From an archaeon (GTDB lineage Archaea; Thermoproteota; Nitrososphaeria; Nitrososphaerales; Gagatemarchaeaceae), in the NCBI GenBank assembly GCA_021822995.1, contig JAKAPN010000030.1:1-8873 (forward strand): DNA of 8,873 nt, given 5' to 3'. The translations under genes were made by a program, and so were the position numbers. Positions 1 through 6,119 of this stretch are shown here, piece by piece. The notes beneath the pieces were generated by a model. That model saw only the letters and a program-made list of their open reading frames with translations, did not search any database and was not told the origin of the DNA. How positions within the stretch are numbered: the first letter of the stretch is position 1; every line of letters begins with the position of its first letter.

Positions 1-1
1 G

Positions 2-103
2 GTCCAGAACGATGTCAGGGGGATATCCTCGACCTTCGCGGTGAGGTTCTATGAGCAGGGCGTCGTCACAGTCTCTTCGCCAGCTCCGCGAGCGCAGGGG
101 TGA
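2..103 (+). CDS. C-terminal tail of an unidentified protein (partial)
   Basis: The frame from base 2 is open for 33 codons to a TGA at 101-103 and begins outside the window. Its codons end mostly in G or C, as in the clear genes here; the other two plus frames stop within 18 codons. The visible tail alternates hydrophobic and polar residues (for example TFAVRFYEQGVVTVSS), which suggests beta strands, and ends in a short Pro/Ala/Arg-rich stretch. It lies on the same strand as the following zinc protein and surface operon, so it may belong to the same structural region. No function can be assigned from so short a piece. Confidence 0.5.
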   Translation, partial: VQNDVRGISSTFAVRFYEQGVVTVSSPAPRAQG

Positions 104-150
104 AGAACATGGCGCACTGCTCCCTGTCTATCAAGCAATTTTGTCCTGTC

Positions 151-160
151 CCATATAACT
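151..160 (+). promoter_or_regulatory. TATA-like promoter element of the 76-aa gene
   Basis: CCATATAACT is an AT-rich island in GC-rich DNA. Its TATA lies 32 bases before the ATG at 186, the distance expected for a leaderless archaeal transcript starting at or next to the start codon. No convincing Shine-Dalgarno sequence lies between. Confidence 0.55.
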
Positions 161-185
161 AGACGGGCTCCCAAGACCGCCCCTC

Positions 186-416
186 ATGGCACAAAGCCAC
201 CAGTCGACCCACGACCGCCCGGCGGAAAGGCGGACGGATGAGAAGAGTCATGGAGCGGCAAGCCGCCACCTGCTCCGCTGCGACAGATGCAGCGACCTCT
301 TCCTGCAAGAGGAGGTACATGACCACAACTGTCTCACCTTCACGGAGATAGGTATGGTGGTCCCTCCTGCAGAGTCAGACGAGCACGTAGCGGGGATGTC
401 GACTCTTAACGCCTAG
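186..416 (+). CDS. Small protein with C2HC-like zinc-binding motif (76 aa)
   Basis: The gene starts at an ATG placed correctly for a leaderless transcript from the TATA at 154 and ends just before a strong hairpin terminator, so it appears to be a single-gene unit. The N-terminal 30 residues are polar, rich in His, Arg and Ser, and probably disordered. Residues 32-49 hold C32-x2-C35 then H45-x-H47-x-C49, a plausible C2HC zinc-binding site with a short hydrophobic centre (DLFLQEEV). The C-terminal 25 residues are acidic and without obvious fold. Small proteins of this kind in archaeal mobile elements are often transcriptional regulators or nucleic-acid binders, but no family is recognised and the zinc assignment is inferred from residue spacing alone. 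Confidence 0.6.
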   Translation: MAQSHQSTHDRPAERRTDEKSHGAASRHLLRCDRCSDLFLQEEVHDHNCLTFTEIGMVVPPAESDEHVAGMSTLNA

Positions 417-443
417 AGGGAGCCTGGCTCCCTCCCCATTTTT
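416..443 (+). terminator. Hairpin plus T-run terminator after the 76-aa gene
   Basis: GAGGGAGCC at 416-424 and GGCTCCCTC at 426-434 are perfect inverted repeats around one base, giving a stem of about 7 bp with a small loop. A five-T run follows at 439-443. The hairpin begins at the last base of the TAG stop codon. It separates the 76-aa gene from the promoter of the surface operon. Confidence 0.65.
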
Positions 444-516
444 GACTCTGTTGCTCGCCCCGGCTCGATCCGCCGTCCTCTAGTGTTCCTTTATGGTCCG
501 GTTTCTATCAGCGTGT

Positions 517-526
517 CACATATACT
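517..526 (+). promoter_or_regulatory. TATA-like promoter of the surface-protein operon
   Basis: CACATATACT lies about 30 bases before the GTG at 549. This spacing decides the start of the 148-aa gene: the upstream in-frame GTG at 483 would sit before the TATA element and would add 22 residues in front of an otherwise standard signal peptide. Confidence 0.55.
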
Positions 527-548
527 CGCAGACGCGCAGAACGAGAAC

Positions 549-995
549 GTGCGGAAGAAAACAAAAGTCGCGCTGATCAGCGCCATCCTAGCAGCCCTCC
601 TGGTCTCCGGCGGAACTGTCTTCGCCTCTAATCTCTTCACCGGGCACTATTCCCAGAACGTCACAGTAAAGGAAGTCGTGGCGATCACAGCAGCCAGTGA
701 TTCGCTCGGCGACTCGTGCACCTTCACAGCAACCACCGCGAGCTGCGCCCCGGCTTCCCTGAGCCCGGGCCAGAGTTTCGTGGTCACGCTTCAGGTCGAA
801 AACTCCGGTTCGACCAACGTGATCGTCAACCTGTCCCCCTCCAGCTCCAACAGCACCGTGGCCACCGTCTCCTCCTCATCGGTGGCTGGGACCTCAGTCA
901 CCCTAACACCCGGCTCCGCGGGCAACCTCTACTTCACGGTCTACGCTGCGGACGTTCCTGGCTCGGCGACAATCAGCGCGACGATAACTGCCTAG
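549..995 (+). CDS. Secreted beta-rich surface protein (148 aa)
   Basis: The GTG at 549 is chosen because it lies 30 bases after a TATA-like box and yields a textbook export signal: MRKKTK, then a hydrophobic core at residues 7-20, then GGTVFA with likely cleavage near residue 27. The mature part (about 120 residues) is rich in Ser, Thr, Val and Ala, with alternating hydrophobic residues and phrases such as LSPGQSFVVTLQVENSGSTN that are typical of Ig-like or CARDB-like beta sandwiches. C57 and C66 could form a disulfide, and there are three N-x-S/T sequons. It is followed 11 bases later by the 556-aa anchored protein, probably on the same mRNA. Small size and position suggest a repeating structural subunit (virion, fibre or pilus) or an adhesin. 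The signal end loosely recalls TasA/camelysin-type filament proteins, but this is only a resemblance. Confidence 0.75.
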   Translation: MRKKTKVALISAILAALLVSGGTVFASNLFTGHYSQNVTVKEVVAITAASDSLGDSCTFTATTASCAPASLSPGQSFVVTLQVENSGSTNVIVNLSPSSSNSTVATVSSSSVAGTSVTLTPGSAGNLYFTVYAADVPGSATISATITA

Positions 996-1006
996 AGGCG
1001 GGGATC

Positions 1007-2677
1007 TTGAAAGCCCGCCTTCCCCTTTTCTTCGCTCTGGCTCTGCTGGTGTTTTCTGCGTTCGCGTCCTTTGCGACTGTCCCTGCGGTCCACGCCGCGA
1101 GTCCTGCCCTGGTCCAGACGGACCACGCGTATTCTAGCTGCGGGACTTCGACATGCTCGATAGTCCTGTCCAACTTCACCTCTCCCATGGCTTCGGGAGA
1201 CATGATAATCATCGCCCTTCAGGAATGGAACGGGTACTCTTTCACAATCAGCGACAACCTGACCAACGCGTACTCTAAGGTGTACGTCGACTCTGCTGGA
1301 CACACGTACACCGGGATCTGGTACACCACCACCAAGGGGGGCGCGGACAAAGTGAACGTGACTGGCACTACGGTCCCCTTCGGGGGCAACATCCTCAACG
1401 CTTCAGTCGAGATATTCGAAGTATCTGGCGTGACCGGGCTCGTGGGTTATGGAAACAACGAAGGCCATACGAACGCACCCTTCACGCCTAACGTCAACTT
1501 CGGCTCCGCATTCTTCCTCGTGGGCTCGATCGCGACCAACAGGACGTCCATAAGTCCAGGGACGGGCTTCACAGCCGACTGCATGAAAGGCGCATTCTGC
1601 GCCCAGTATTCGCTTTCTGGGGTGACGTCGCCCACGACTTTCCCTGCATCGCTGGGGGTCACGAGCGTTTGGGCTGAAGTGGGGGCGGCCTTCGGCCCCA
1701 GCGTCTCGGTCCCCTTTGGTTGCACCACAAACCCGCTGACGCTTCCTTCCGGGACCAGCACCCCGACGATAACCGTTTCTGGAGGCTCGGCGAGTCCGTC
1801 TACCTTCACGTGCGACGGGTCGACTCACAGTATAATCGTGAACCCATCTTCATCTTACAGCCTTTCCAATCTGGCAGCTGCGTCCGGGACGAGATTCGTA
1901 CTCAACTCGACCGGGGGGACTTCATGTCTCACCGGGACCTGCGCGCCCGTCCATCTTGCCGACAACTACCAGGTCGAGATCTCGAACCCTTACGGCCTCG
2001 GGGTCACGCGAGTAGCTAACGGGACAATTCAGCCCTCTTCGACCAATGGGACTCTGTGGGCCGACTATGGTCACGCGATCACGACCGATGCAGAGGGGAC
2101 CAACGTGACCTGGGCGCGGCAGGTCGCTCCCGTCTTCATCTATGATTGGTGCAACGGTTTCATCCTCATACAGAACGTCTCGGCGAGCTCGACCACTTGC
2201 ACCACGTCCTCCTTCAGCTGGGACGCCAGCCATGCCAGGATGCAGCTCTTCGACCCTGGCGCCTATTACATTTCAGACTGGTTGAACGGGAGCGTCTCAA
2301 TCCTGGGGAACGCCTCGAAGGTCTCGGCTCCGGCAGGCTCCATCTACACTGAGAACGGCACTGACCCCCAGTTCACGGTGGAATACCTAGGGACGGGCTC
2401 GAGCGAGCCGCCTTCCCCAGGACCGAGTTCAAGCGTGACGACCGCCTCACAGTCGCTCCCGGTGGTGGCTCCTCCTTCTACGAACCAGGGCAACAGCCCG
2501 TTCTTAGGACTTGGGATGATTCTCATCGTACTCATCATAGTCGCCGTGCTTGTCCTCCAGCGAATTGAAGACGATCGTCCGAGCTCGAGGAACGGGTTCT
2601 CCACCAGGAAAAAGCGGAGGGGACCGCACCTCCCCGGGTTCTCGCTCGCACTCTCTCTTCCAGGGACCGAGCGCTAG
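1007..2677 (+). CDS. Large signal-peptide, C-terminally membrane-anchored surface protein (556 aa)
   Basis: The best start is TTG at 1007, 11 bases after the previous stop and 8 bases after a GAGG at 995-998. It gives MKARLPLFFALALLVFSAFA and a signal peptidase site near VHA-30. The ectodomain (31-460) is beta-rich, with paired cysteines (C45/C50 and others further on) and 13 N-x-S/T sequons, as expected of a heavily N-glycosylated archaeal exoprotein. Its first 150 residues resemble repeated beta domains seen in archaeal secreted proteins. A Pro/Ser/Thr-rich stalk (about 463-495) precedes a hydrophobic helix at 499-517 and a basic cytoplasmic tail with RKKRR. This is type I membrane topology. 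It could be a virion spike or attachment protein, or a host-surface adhesin. Starts further upstream run through the 148-aa gene in another frame and are rejected. Confidence 0.8.
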   Translation: MKARLPLFFALALLVFSAFASFATVPAVHAASPALVQTDHAYSSCGTSTCSIVLSNFTSPMASGDMIIIALQEWNGYSFTISDNLTNAYSKVYVDSAGHTYTGIWYTTTKGGADKVNVTGTTVPFGGNILNASVEIFEVSGVTGLVGYGNNEGHTNAPFTPNVNFGSAFFLVGSIATNRTSISPGTGFTADCMKGAFCAQYSLSGVTSPTTFPASLGVTSVWAEVGAAFGPSVSVPFGCTTNPLTLPSGTSTPTITVSGGSASPSTFTCDGSTHSIIVNPSSSYSLSNLAAASGTRFVLNSTGGTSCLTGTCAPVHLADNYQVEISNPYGLGVTRVANGTIQPSSTNGTLWADYGHAITTDAEGTNVTWARQVAPVFIYDWCNGFILIQNVSASSTTCTTSSFSWDASHARMQLFDPGAYYISDWLNGSVSILGNASKVSAPAGSIYTENGTDPQFTVEYLGTGSSEPPSPGPSSSVTTASQSLPVVAPPSTNQGNSPFLGLGMILIVLIIVAVLVLQRIEDDRPSSRNGFSTRKKRRGPHLPGFSLALSLPGTER

Positions 2678-2678
2678 C

Positions 2679-2939
2679 ATGGCTCAACAGCTGAAGCTCA
2701 CACAGGCCTCCGTCCTCGTCTACCGCATCGACTCGAGGCGCCTGGCCATGCTCCGCAGGAGGGGGAAGCTCGCCTGCGATGTCTGCTCGAACTCATTCGG
2801 CGTGGGCGGGTACTACGCCGCCAAACCAAGGACCGGCAGCAGAAGGTACTGCCTCGTGTGTGCCATCTCTCTCGGCTTCGACCTGGTGAATCACGTCGAC
2901 CCCTTGGCCAGCGTGGACGAGGCCGCCGCCGGGCTCTAG
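2679..2939 (+). CDS. Small CxxC/CxxC zinc protein (86 aa)
   Basis: The ATG at 2679 lies one base after the TAG of the anchored surface protein, so translation is probably coupled within the same operon. Residues 33-61 hold C33-x2-C36 and C58-x2-C61 with 21 residues between, including GVGGYYAAK and a basic RTGSRRY stretch. This is the layout of a zinc ribbon or treble-clef fold. An Arg-rich helix at 18-30 (IDSRRLAMLRRRG) precedes the zinc module and could contact nucleic acid. The stop codon is shared, base for base, with that of the opposing minus-strand gene through a CTAG palindrome. Compact one-zinc proteins of this type are common in thaumarchaeal genomes and mobile elements; the specific role is unknown. 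Confidence 0.75.
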   Translation: MAQQLKLTQASVLVYRIDSRRLAMLRRRGKLACDVCSNSFGVGGYYAAKPRTGSRRYCLVCAISLGFDLVNHVDPLASVDEAAAGL

Positions 2940-3217
2940 GCCCTGACCAAGTGCTCTATGTACCTGGGGGGTTTTGCCTTCCGCCTGTCCCGGTCCTCGA
3001 ACGCCGGGTTTCTGTGACGCCATGTTTTGTACCAATAGACCCCTGATTTCGAGCTCCGTTTTACCATGCCGCGCCAGATCGAGCTCTCCCCGCACTTTTC
3101 ACAAACGGTCGGAAGAGAATCGACGCTCAGCCGACTTACCCCAAAGGGGTTCAGGACGTTGCGAAACCCGAGAGAACCTTCCCCGCCTGCCGAAGAAATG
3201 GGCCGTCCCATTTTCAC
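2936..3217 (-). CDS. Small CxxC zinc protein (93 aa, or 91 aa from the internal ATG)
   Basis: The start is either GTG at 3217, which overlaps the TGA of the upstream 57-aa gene as GTGA, or the ATG at 3211. Both are consistent with translational coupling. Residues 39-45 read CEKCGES, a zinc knuckle, followed by a basic stretch and an aromatic patch YWYKTWRHRNP (61-71). No second CxxC is present, so the zinc site may use a histidine such as H68 or H89, or form between subunits. The first 35 residues are poorly structured. The lysine- and arginine-rich C-terminus (EDRDRRKAKPPR) suggests nucleic-acid contact. The layout of zinc knuckle, basic hairpin and aromatic strand recalls archaeal one-knuckle ribbon proteins, but no family is recognised. 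The opposite strand has open frames here, but without promoter or domain support. Confidence 0.6.
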   Translation of the reverse strand: MKMGRPISSAGGEGSLGFRNVLNPFGVSRLSVDSLPTVCEKCGESSIWRGMVKRSSKSGVYWYKTWRHRNPAFEDRDRRKAKPPRYIEHLVRA

Positions 3218-3387
3218 AAACCCCTTTCGTCCGCCTCGAGCTGTCGCTCCGCGTCAGCCCATTCTGAGCGCGTGACCCCCCGGTCCCGCAGCCATTTGTT
3301 GAGCTGCAGGCGAGCGAGGAGGTACCTGGCGAAGGCGACCCCAAATCCTCCTGATCCACCCAGGACCGCAGCTGTGATCAGGTCCAT
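3214..3387 (-). CDS. Small possibly membrane-associated protein (57 aa)
   Basis: This reading frame runs from ATG at 3387 to TGA at 3214-3216. The ATG sits about 28-31 bases after a TATA-like box (3411-3418), as in the other transcription-unit starts of this window. Its codons end mostly in G or C. The N-terminal 28 residues, MDLITAAVLGGSGGFGVAFA then RYLLARLQ, form a Gly/Ala-rich hydrophobic or amphipathic segment that could insert in a membrane. Residues 30-57 are a highly charged helix (NKWLRDRGVTRSEWADAERQ). The stop overlaps the GTG of the zinc protein, giving a two-gene operon. No homologue is recalled; holin-like, small virion-membrane or regulatory roles are guesses. The coding call rests on promoter spacing, codon use and the 4-base overlap together. 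Confidence 0.6.
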   Translation of the reverse strand: MDLITAAVLGGSGGFGVAFARYLLARLQLNKWLRDRGVTRSEWADAERQLEADERGL

Positions 3388-3410
3388 GTCGACGTCGGGG
3401 ATGCTCTGAC

Positions 3411-3420
3411 TATTTATGAA
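3411..3420 (-). promoter_or_regulatory. TATA-like promoter of the 57-aa/93-aa operon
   Basis: Read on the minus strand this is TTCATAAATA, an AT-rich box ending 24 bases before the ATG at 3387. The spacing fits leaderless initiation. Confidence 0.55.
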
Positions 3421-3643
3421 ACTCTGCTAGGGCCGTCTCTGACGCGCAGGTAGGCGAAGGCGGTCCGGCGCTGCTGGGGACTTTGATTCTCGCCGCATTC
3501 AATTTCTCGATTTCCTCATTCGGGCGTTTGAGGAAAAACGACGGTCGGCCGGGCGTTCAAACGCGGAGATGTCAATCAACCGTCCCTAGTGGTGGTGGTG
3601 GGAGTCTATACAGTGACTGAACGCCTCCCTGATTGAACGGGGA
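3421..3643. other. Noncoding spacer with small inverted repeats
   Basis: No supported gene lies between the stop of the 268-aa gene and the promoter at 3411-3420. The spacer holds GCGTT-CA-AACGC (3553-3564), a perfect 5-bp inverted repeat. The arm GCGTTTGA at 3524-3531 is repeated inverted as TCAAACGC at 3557-3564. The hexamer TGAACG occurs at 3618 and 3634 and in reverse orientation at 3554. The stretch 3481-3520 is more AT-rich than its surroundings, and a GTGGTGGTGGTG run lies at 3590-3600. It could hold a terminator for the operon to its right, an operator or a second origin-like site. Confidence 0.35.
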
Positions 3644-4450
3644 TTACCCACGGCGCCCCCACCGCCTGTCGGTCGCCATGGGAGTCGTCCTGCATGCCAT
3701 CCAGACAGTCGCGACCGCGACCCTGAGGGGAGCGCCCCCGTCCTTTCCCGTGGTGACGGCGTCCCTGATGTCTGCGTATGAGAGGCCGCGAGCGCGCAGG
3801 GCTCTCATCCTCTGATAGTCGCTTTGCGAGAATCGAGCCCGAAGAGGAAGGCCATCCTGCTCCCTCTGCTGCCGGTCGAGCCGGAGGAAGAAGTGGCGCG
3901 CACAGGAAGGGAACGTGAGGCGCTTTTGGGAGGGAAATCTCTTGTTAGAGGTGGTGGAGTGGGATGTAGGGGGCCTTTTTCTTCTTCTACCGCTGAAAGG
4001 CACGCTCTCTAAGAGTATCCCCGACGGCGATTCCACCACGTACGGGGAGTACTTGACCCCGAGCTCGTCGAGGAGGAATGCCCCGCCCGCGACGTCTACC
4101 CTCAGCTCGACCTTGCGTGCCAGGAGCCACCTGACCCTGAAGGGAAGGGACGACGCAGGGATGTACTTGTCTCCCGCGAAGTAGATGACGTCGCCGACCT
4201 GACGTCGCATCGGCCGCCAGCCTTTCAGGTCCTTCATCAGGGTCTCGGCTGCAAAGTTCGAGGTCTGCCCCTTGTGGGCCTCGAGGAGACGCGTCCCCAG
4301 CCTCTCACGCTCCTCGGCGGGGAGGAGCTCGATCTGGCGGGCGTTGATCTGCTTCATCAGCTCGAGCAGGCGCTTCTGCGCCAGGGCGAGCGCGTCGTAC
4401 TCCGCCTGCAGCTCCGCCGTCCTTCCGAGGATCTCTCCCTGCTTCGTCAT
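3644..4450 (-). CDS. Coiled-coil protein with C-terminal HTH-like segment (268 aa)
   Basis: The ATG at 4450 overlaps the stop of the preceding gene as ATGA, which decides the start over an upstream in-frame codon at 4486. Residues 5-60 are a charged, leucine-rich helix likely to be a coiled coil. Residues 75-150 form a compact alpha/beta region (GWRPMRRQVGDVIYFAGDKY, then LLARKVELRVDVAGGAFLLDEL). Residues 154-180 are a basic Ser/Thr/Lys/Arg linker with codons unlike the rest (AGA-rich). Residues 208-252 (SQSDYQRMRALRARGLSYAD and following, ending AVATVWMACR) look like a helix-turn-helix of the transposase/resolvase kind. It ends the SF3-helicase operon, so a DNA-binding replication accessory, partition or initiator role is plausible. 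No family is recognised, and a cryptic primase cannot be excluded. Confidence 0.65.
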   Translation of the reverse strand: MTKQGEILGRTAELQAEYDALALAQKRLLELMKQINARQIELLPAEERERLGTRLLEAHKGQTSNFAAETLMKDLKGWRPMRRQVGDVIYFAGDKYIPASSLPFRVRWLLARKVELRVDVAGGAFLLDELGVKYSPYVVESPSGILLESVPFSGRRRKRPPTSHSTTSNKRFPSQKRLTFPSCARHFFLRLDRQQREQDGLPLRARFSQSDYQRMRALRARGLSYADIRDAVTTGKDGGAPLRVAVATVWMACRTTPMATDRRWGRRG

Positions 4451-4719
4451 CGTTGGTCCCCCTGCGCGTATTTCGGGAAGAGGCAAGCGAAGGCCCTCAT
4501 CAGACGTCGGGCCCCTTCGATGTCCCCGGCCTCGGTCTTCTTTTCGACCGCCTCGAGGAGCAGGTCTGCTTGCGCTGCCTCGTCGAGGCCCCGGAGCTTG
4601 CGTACCAGCTCCCGAAGGGCCGGGGTGGTGATCCCTGCGATCTCGCTAAGGAGCTCTTCGGTGACGAGCTTGCGGATGGGCCTGGTCGGAGGGTCCTCGA
4701 GGCCCAGGACCCGGCTCAA
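4447..4719 (-). CDS. Small all-helical protein (90 aa) of the replication operon
   Basis: The start is TTG at 4719, whose TTGA overlaps the TGA stop of the helicase gene. The stop overlaps the ATG of the next gene as ATGA. This double coupling strongly supports a real gene. The sequence is predicted helical throughout: a Pro-rich N-terminus (LEDPPTRPIRK), then TEELLSEIAGITTPALRELV, then a charged, leucine-rich helix (AAQADLLLEAVEKKTEAGDI), then RRLMRAFACLFPKY. There is no signal, membrane segment or metal motif. Its place between an SF3 helicase and an HTH-like protein suggests a replisome accessory or helicase partner, but this is inferred from context only. Confidence 0.65.
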   Translation of the reverse strand: MSRVLGLEDPPTRPIRKLVTEELLSEIAGITTPALRELVRKLRGLDEAAQADLLLEAVEKKTEAGDIEGARRLMRAFACLFPKYAQGDQR

Positions 4720-6119
4720 AGTGGCCCTCTTGTTTCGGGTGTTTCGACGTTTCGAGTATCCTTATCCCCCCCATTAACAGAGTCTGGAGTTATGAGGGTA
4801 ATATAACCCGAAACACTCGAAACACTCGAAACAAACTCCGGTTTCAACTCTGCCCCCACCAGCACTTTTGCGCCGCGTCCGTTTATCCGGGCTTGTTGCG
4901 AGTGGACCGGAATCAGGGACTTCAGTTCCTCCATGAACCCGGTCTGTTTCTTGGCGGTGAAGTTCTCCGACTGACAGAACGCAACATAAGCTGTGTAGAC
5001 CTCCGAACTTGGGGAGGCTAGCGCGTCCCCGACGTTGAGGCACTTCGATATGAACGCCCGCAGAACGTTCGACCGGTTGCCCCATTCGGCCCGCTTCTGT
5101 TTCACCGTCGCCTCATAGGTGAAAGCGCCTTTAGCGATCAGTCGCCGGGCCAGGGCAGCCAGGATGTTGAACAGCCCTGAGAGTTCCTCGGGGGTCGTGA
5201 GCTCCTCTAGAAGGTTCGGATTCCTGCTCTCCTCGGGGACCGTGAAATCCCAATTAGTTATCCTCCATCGTCTGAACCAGGCGTCCGTGTCGTCAGCAAC
5301 TATTGGGAGGGCGTTCGCCGAGAAAAAGCACTTACAGAAGGGGGTGATGTCATGCCCCTGGAGCCCTTTCTTTTCGACAAAGATCCGGTCCCCGGCGATG
5401 ATTGCCTTCAGTTTCCCCGTGAGGGTTATCTCGTTGGACGCGATGTCAGGATAGATCACTGCCAGCTTCCCCTCTATGTTCCCCGCCCCGAAGCGGGACA
5501 TACCCAAGTCGTGGATCGATTGGGTGCTCACGTTGTCGACCCCCAGGAGCCGGGCGAGCACTCCGAGCCAGACGGACTTTCCATTGTCACCCGCGCCCAG
5601 GTACATGAACGCCTTCTGAAAGCGGGCGTCACGAATCAGAGTCGTGGCTGCATCCTCCAGAACGTTGAGGAGCGAGTCGGGCGGCAGGACTTCTTTCAGG
5701 AACCTCATTACATTCGGACAGGTCGCCTTCGGGTTGGACTCGACGGGGAGCTGGACGCGACTCGGATAGGTCGGGTTGTGGGCAGTGGTCTTTCCGGAGC
5801 TCAGATGGTAAAGCCCATTCTTCAGGTTGACGATGTCCAGGTCTCTGTCGAACGTATCGTCTGGGACGAATGAGGAGCGTCTCACGTGCCCGATGACTTC
5901 ATGGGAGAAATTGTTGGACTCGCTGGGCTCGAACATTTCGACCTCGCTCTCGATCAGCGACTCGGCGAGGCCGACTCTGTACACCCCATTCAGTCGGACA
6001 TGCATCTCCTTTGATTCCATGAGCGTGAGAAAGTCATGTCGCTCCATGATTTCGGTCGACAGTTCCTTCGCCCTCTGTCTCCTAAGGTCGGAGTCGCTCT
6101 CGGGCGCCGGCCTCTGCAT
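4716..6119 (-). CDS. D5-type superfamily 3 helicase, replication initiator-like (467 aa)
   Basis: This is a virus/plasmid D5-family ATPase that unwinds DNA at replication initiation, normally as a hexamer. The ATG at 6119 forms TGATG with the stop of the upstream zinc-finger gene; a longer start at 6266 would overlap that gene by 147 bases and adds only low-complexity residues. The D5 N-terminal-like region includes DLDIVNLKNGLYHLSSGKT (about 93-111). SF3 motifs follow in order: Walker A GAGDNGKS at 175-182, Walker B LAVIYPDIA with D225, sensor-1 FFSAN with N269, and arginine-finger region WFRRWR near 281-286. A winged-helix-like region covers about 335-420. There is no N-terminal AEP or Toprim primase domain, unlike many D5 fusions. 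The last 120 bases carry inverted triple GTTTCG repeats read as VSSVSSVSG on one side. Confidence 0.9.
   Translation of the reverse strand: MQRPAPESDSDLRRQRAKELSTEIMERHDFLTLMESKEMHVRLNGVYRVGLAESLIESEVEMFEPSESNNFSHEVIGHVRRSSFVPDDTFDRDLDIVNLKNGLYHLSSGKTTAHNPTYPSRVQLPVESNPKATCPNVMRFLKEVLPPDSLLNVLEDAATTLIRDARFQKAFMYLGAGDNGKSVWLGVLARLLGVDNVSTQSIHDLGMSRFGAGNIEGKLAVIYPDIASNEITLTGKLKAIIAGDRIFVEKKGLQGHDITPFCKCFFSANALPIVADDTDAWFRRWRITNWDFTVPEESRNPNLLEELTTPEELSGLFNILAALARRLIAKGAFTYEATVKQKRAEWGNRSNVLRAFISKCLNVGDALASPSSEVYTAYVAFCQSENFTAKKQTGFMEELKSLIPVHSQQARINGRGAKVLVGAELKPEFVSSVSSVSGYITLITPDSVNGGDKDTRNVETPETRGPL
4732..4832. repeat. Inverted pair of triple GTTTCG repeats around an AT-rich core
   Basis: On the plus strand GTTTCG occurs at 4732, 4741 and 4749, and its reverse complement CGAAAC at 4809, 4818 and 4827. 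The two triplets face each other across about 54 bases that include AT-rich sequence and a near-palindrome GGGTAATATAACCC at 4796-4809. Unit spacing is 9 and 8 bases on the left and 9 and 9 on the right. The array lies inside the 3' end of the helicase gene, yet the two arms are read in different frames (VSSVSSVSG against NVETPET), so selection on DNA rather than protein is likely. Iterons in or beside a Rep gene are a common origin layout; an origin or Rep-binding/autoregulatory site is the leading reading. A large hairpin is the alternative. Confidence 0.7.

Noticed and set aside
716..1006. Long upstream extension of the 556-aa surface protein
   Set aside because: It runs out of frame through the 148-aa gene, and the signal peptide at TTG 1007 with a nearby GAGG gives a better start.
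1403..1828. Long minus-strand frames opposite the surface protein
   Set aside because: They lack promoters and recognisable domains; they arise from GC-rich codon bias on the plus strand.
3096..3221. Direct repeat TTTTCACAAAC at 3096 and 3211
   Set aside because: One 11-base match in a 9-kb window is expected by chance, and the copies lie in different reading contexts.
3551..3569. tRNA T-arm-like GTTCAAAC, possibly an attachment-site remnant
   Set aside because: The flanking bases do not form a proper T stem, and no acceptor stem or CCA-like end is nearby.
3960..4020. Possible frameshift in the 268-aa gene at an AGA/AAA-rich linker
   Set aside because: Codon use changes here and a shifted frame stays open for some distance, but the in-frame product ends in an HTH-like segment and neither shifted product is more convincing.
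4732..4832. CRISPR-like array
   Set aside because: Units are only 8-9 bases, with no spacers and with opposite orientations in the two halves.
4774..5085. Overlapping minus-strand frame with a CFECFECFG motif near its end
   Set aside because: It is a shadow of the helicase gene in another frame; the repeating residues come from the 9-base DNA repeats.
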